Origin: Roseiarcus sp050015935
Lineage (GTDB): Bacteria; Pseudomonadota; Alphaproteobacteria; Rhizobiales; Beijerinckiaceae
Direction: 5' to 3'
Length of the DNA: 5,704 nucleotides
Assembly (NCBI GenBank): GCA_050015935.1
Contig: JBEKAL010000249.1
Span: forward strand, 1-5,704
This document shows, one piece after another, positions 5,181 to 5,704 of the stretch. A model generated the notes under the pieces. That model was not told the DNA's origin. It made no database searches and worked only from the letters and a program-made list of their open reading frames with translations. Within the stretch, counting starts at the first letter, position 1, and each line of letters begins with the position of its first letter. The translations under genes were made by a program, and so were the position numbers.

Positions 5181-5704
5181 CTAGCCGCCGATCAGCCGCA
5201 TCGCCGAACGCACGGCGAAGGCGGCCATCAGCGCGCCGGTCAAGAGATCGACGCCGAAGGTCCACCAGCGGCCGGAATCGCCGGAACCGGCGCGCCGGCC
5301 GAGCAGCGTGACCGAACTCGCCCAGATGATCCCCCAGGTCAGCGCTCCGGCGAGCACCGCCGCCGCCATCGTCAGCAGTTCGGCCAGGCGGAAGCCGGCC
5401 ATCTCCGGCCGACCGATCGCCGCGAGCCAGAAGGCGACGTTCCACGGGCTGGTCAACGCCATCGCGCCGCCGAGCAGATAGCCGGCGCGCCGCGAGTCGA
5501 AGCGCGGCGGCGCCGCGGCGGCGGGACGCGGGGCTCGCAACGCGCGCCAGGCGCCGCGCAGGAAGAGGAAGCTCAAGGCGATGAGCAGCGCGACGCTGAC
5601 GACGCCCATGATCGTGCGCGCCAGCGGGGCGACAAACAGAAAGCCGATTCCGAGCGAGACCAGCACCGCCCACAGCGCGTCGCCGGAGCAGGCGCCGAGC
5701 AGCA
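5181..5704 (-). CDS. LysE/RhtB-family amino-acid exporter, N-terminus outside window
   Basis: Members of this inner-membrane family export amino acids or related small molecules using the proton gradient. The frame is open to the window edge and ends at TAG 5183-5181, giving 173 residues of a family usually near 200. The fragment begins at LLGACSGDALWAVLVSLG, which matches the conserved G-x-GD segment after the first helix. Further hydrophobic segments are TIMGVVSVALLIALSFLFL, a central GYLLGGAMALTSPWNVAFW motif (the family's L-L-NP/SP-FWL region), LLTMAAAVLAGALTWGIIWA, and a last helix GVDLLTGALMAAFAVRSAM. A Pro/Ala/Arg-rich loop (RAPRPAAAAPPR) joins helices in the middle, as is common. GTG 5666 is internal to the conserved region, so the real start is upstream of the window. 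The substrate cannot be told from sequence. High G/C third positions agree with a native gene. Confidence 0.85.
   Translation of the reverse strand, partial: LLGACSGDALWAVLVSLGIGFLFVAPLARTIMGVVSVALLIALSFLFLRGAWRALRAPRPAAAAPPRFDSRRAGYLLGGAMALTSPWNVAFWLAAIGRPEMAGFRLAELLTMAAAVLAGALTWGIIWASSVTLLGRRAGSGDSGRWWTFGVDLLTGALMAAFAVRSAMRLIGG

Overview
The window is high-GC DNA with dense G/C third codon positions. Its housekeeping genes (an RNase R end, and a ribH-nusB pair with an ATGA overlap) fit an alphaproteobacterium, probably of the Rhizobiales. That placement comes from gene content and protein style, not from a search. No rRNA, tRNA or CRISPR array was seen.

Layout from left to right. (1) 1-564, + strand: the C-terminal third of RNase R (end of the RNB domain, then S1). 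(2) 565-670: a convergent junction with a strong two-tier hairpin. (3) 671-1069, - strand: a small unrecognised gene whose frame is split by one in-frame TAG. (4) 1106-1199: two GC-rich hairpins in a short spacer that is also open in the frame of the split gene. (5) 1200-2149, - strand: nusB and ribH, overlapping by four bases and probably one transcript (ribH first), with a good ribosome binding site before ribH. (6) 2159-2441: a gene-free stretch with an imperfect direct repeat, possibly mobile-element debris. (7) 2442-4475, - strand: a membrane-bound sensor diguanylate cyclase (extracytoplasmic sensor, PAS, GGDEF with intact active site and inhibitory site). Its C-terminus looks cut off where an EAL domain often follows. 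(8) 4476-5180: about 700 bases with no intact gene, holding an IS66-like end and a decayed IS3-family transposase fragment. (9) 5181-5704, - strand: a LysE/RhtB-type exporter whose N-terminus lies beyond the window.

The main story is a probable accessory islet (about 2227-5156) between ribH and the exporter. A c-di-GMP synthase sits between two stretches of decayed sequence, the right-hand one clearly containing insertion-sequence remains. A perfect 12-bp sequence occurs in inverted orientation at both edges. The housekeeping genes on the left are ordinary. I see no convincing undescribed system. The best leads are the islet boundaries, the truncated cyclase and the TAG-split gene.
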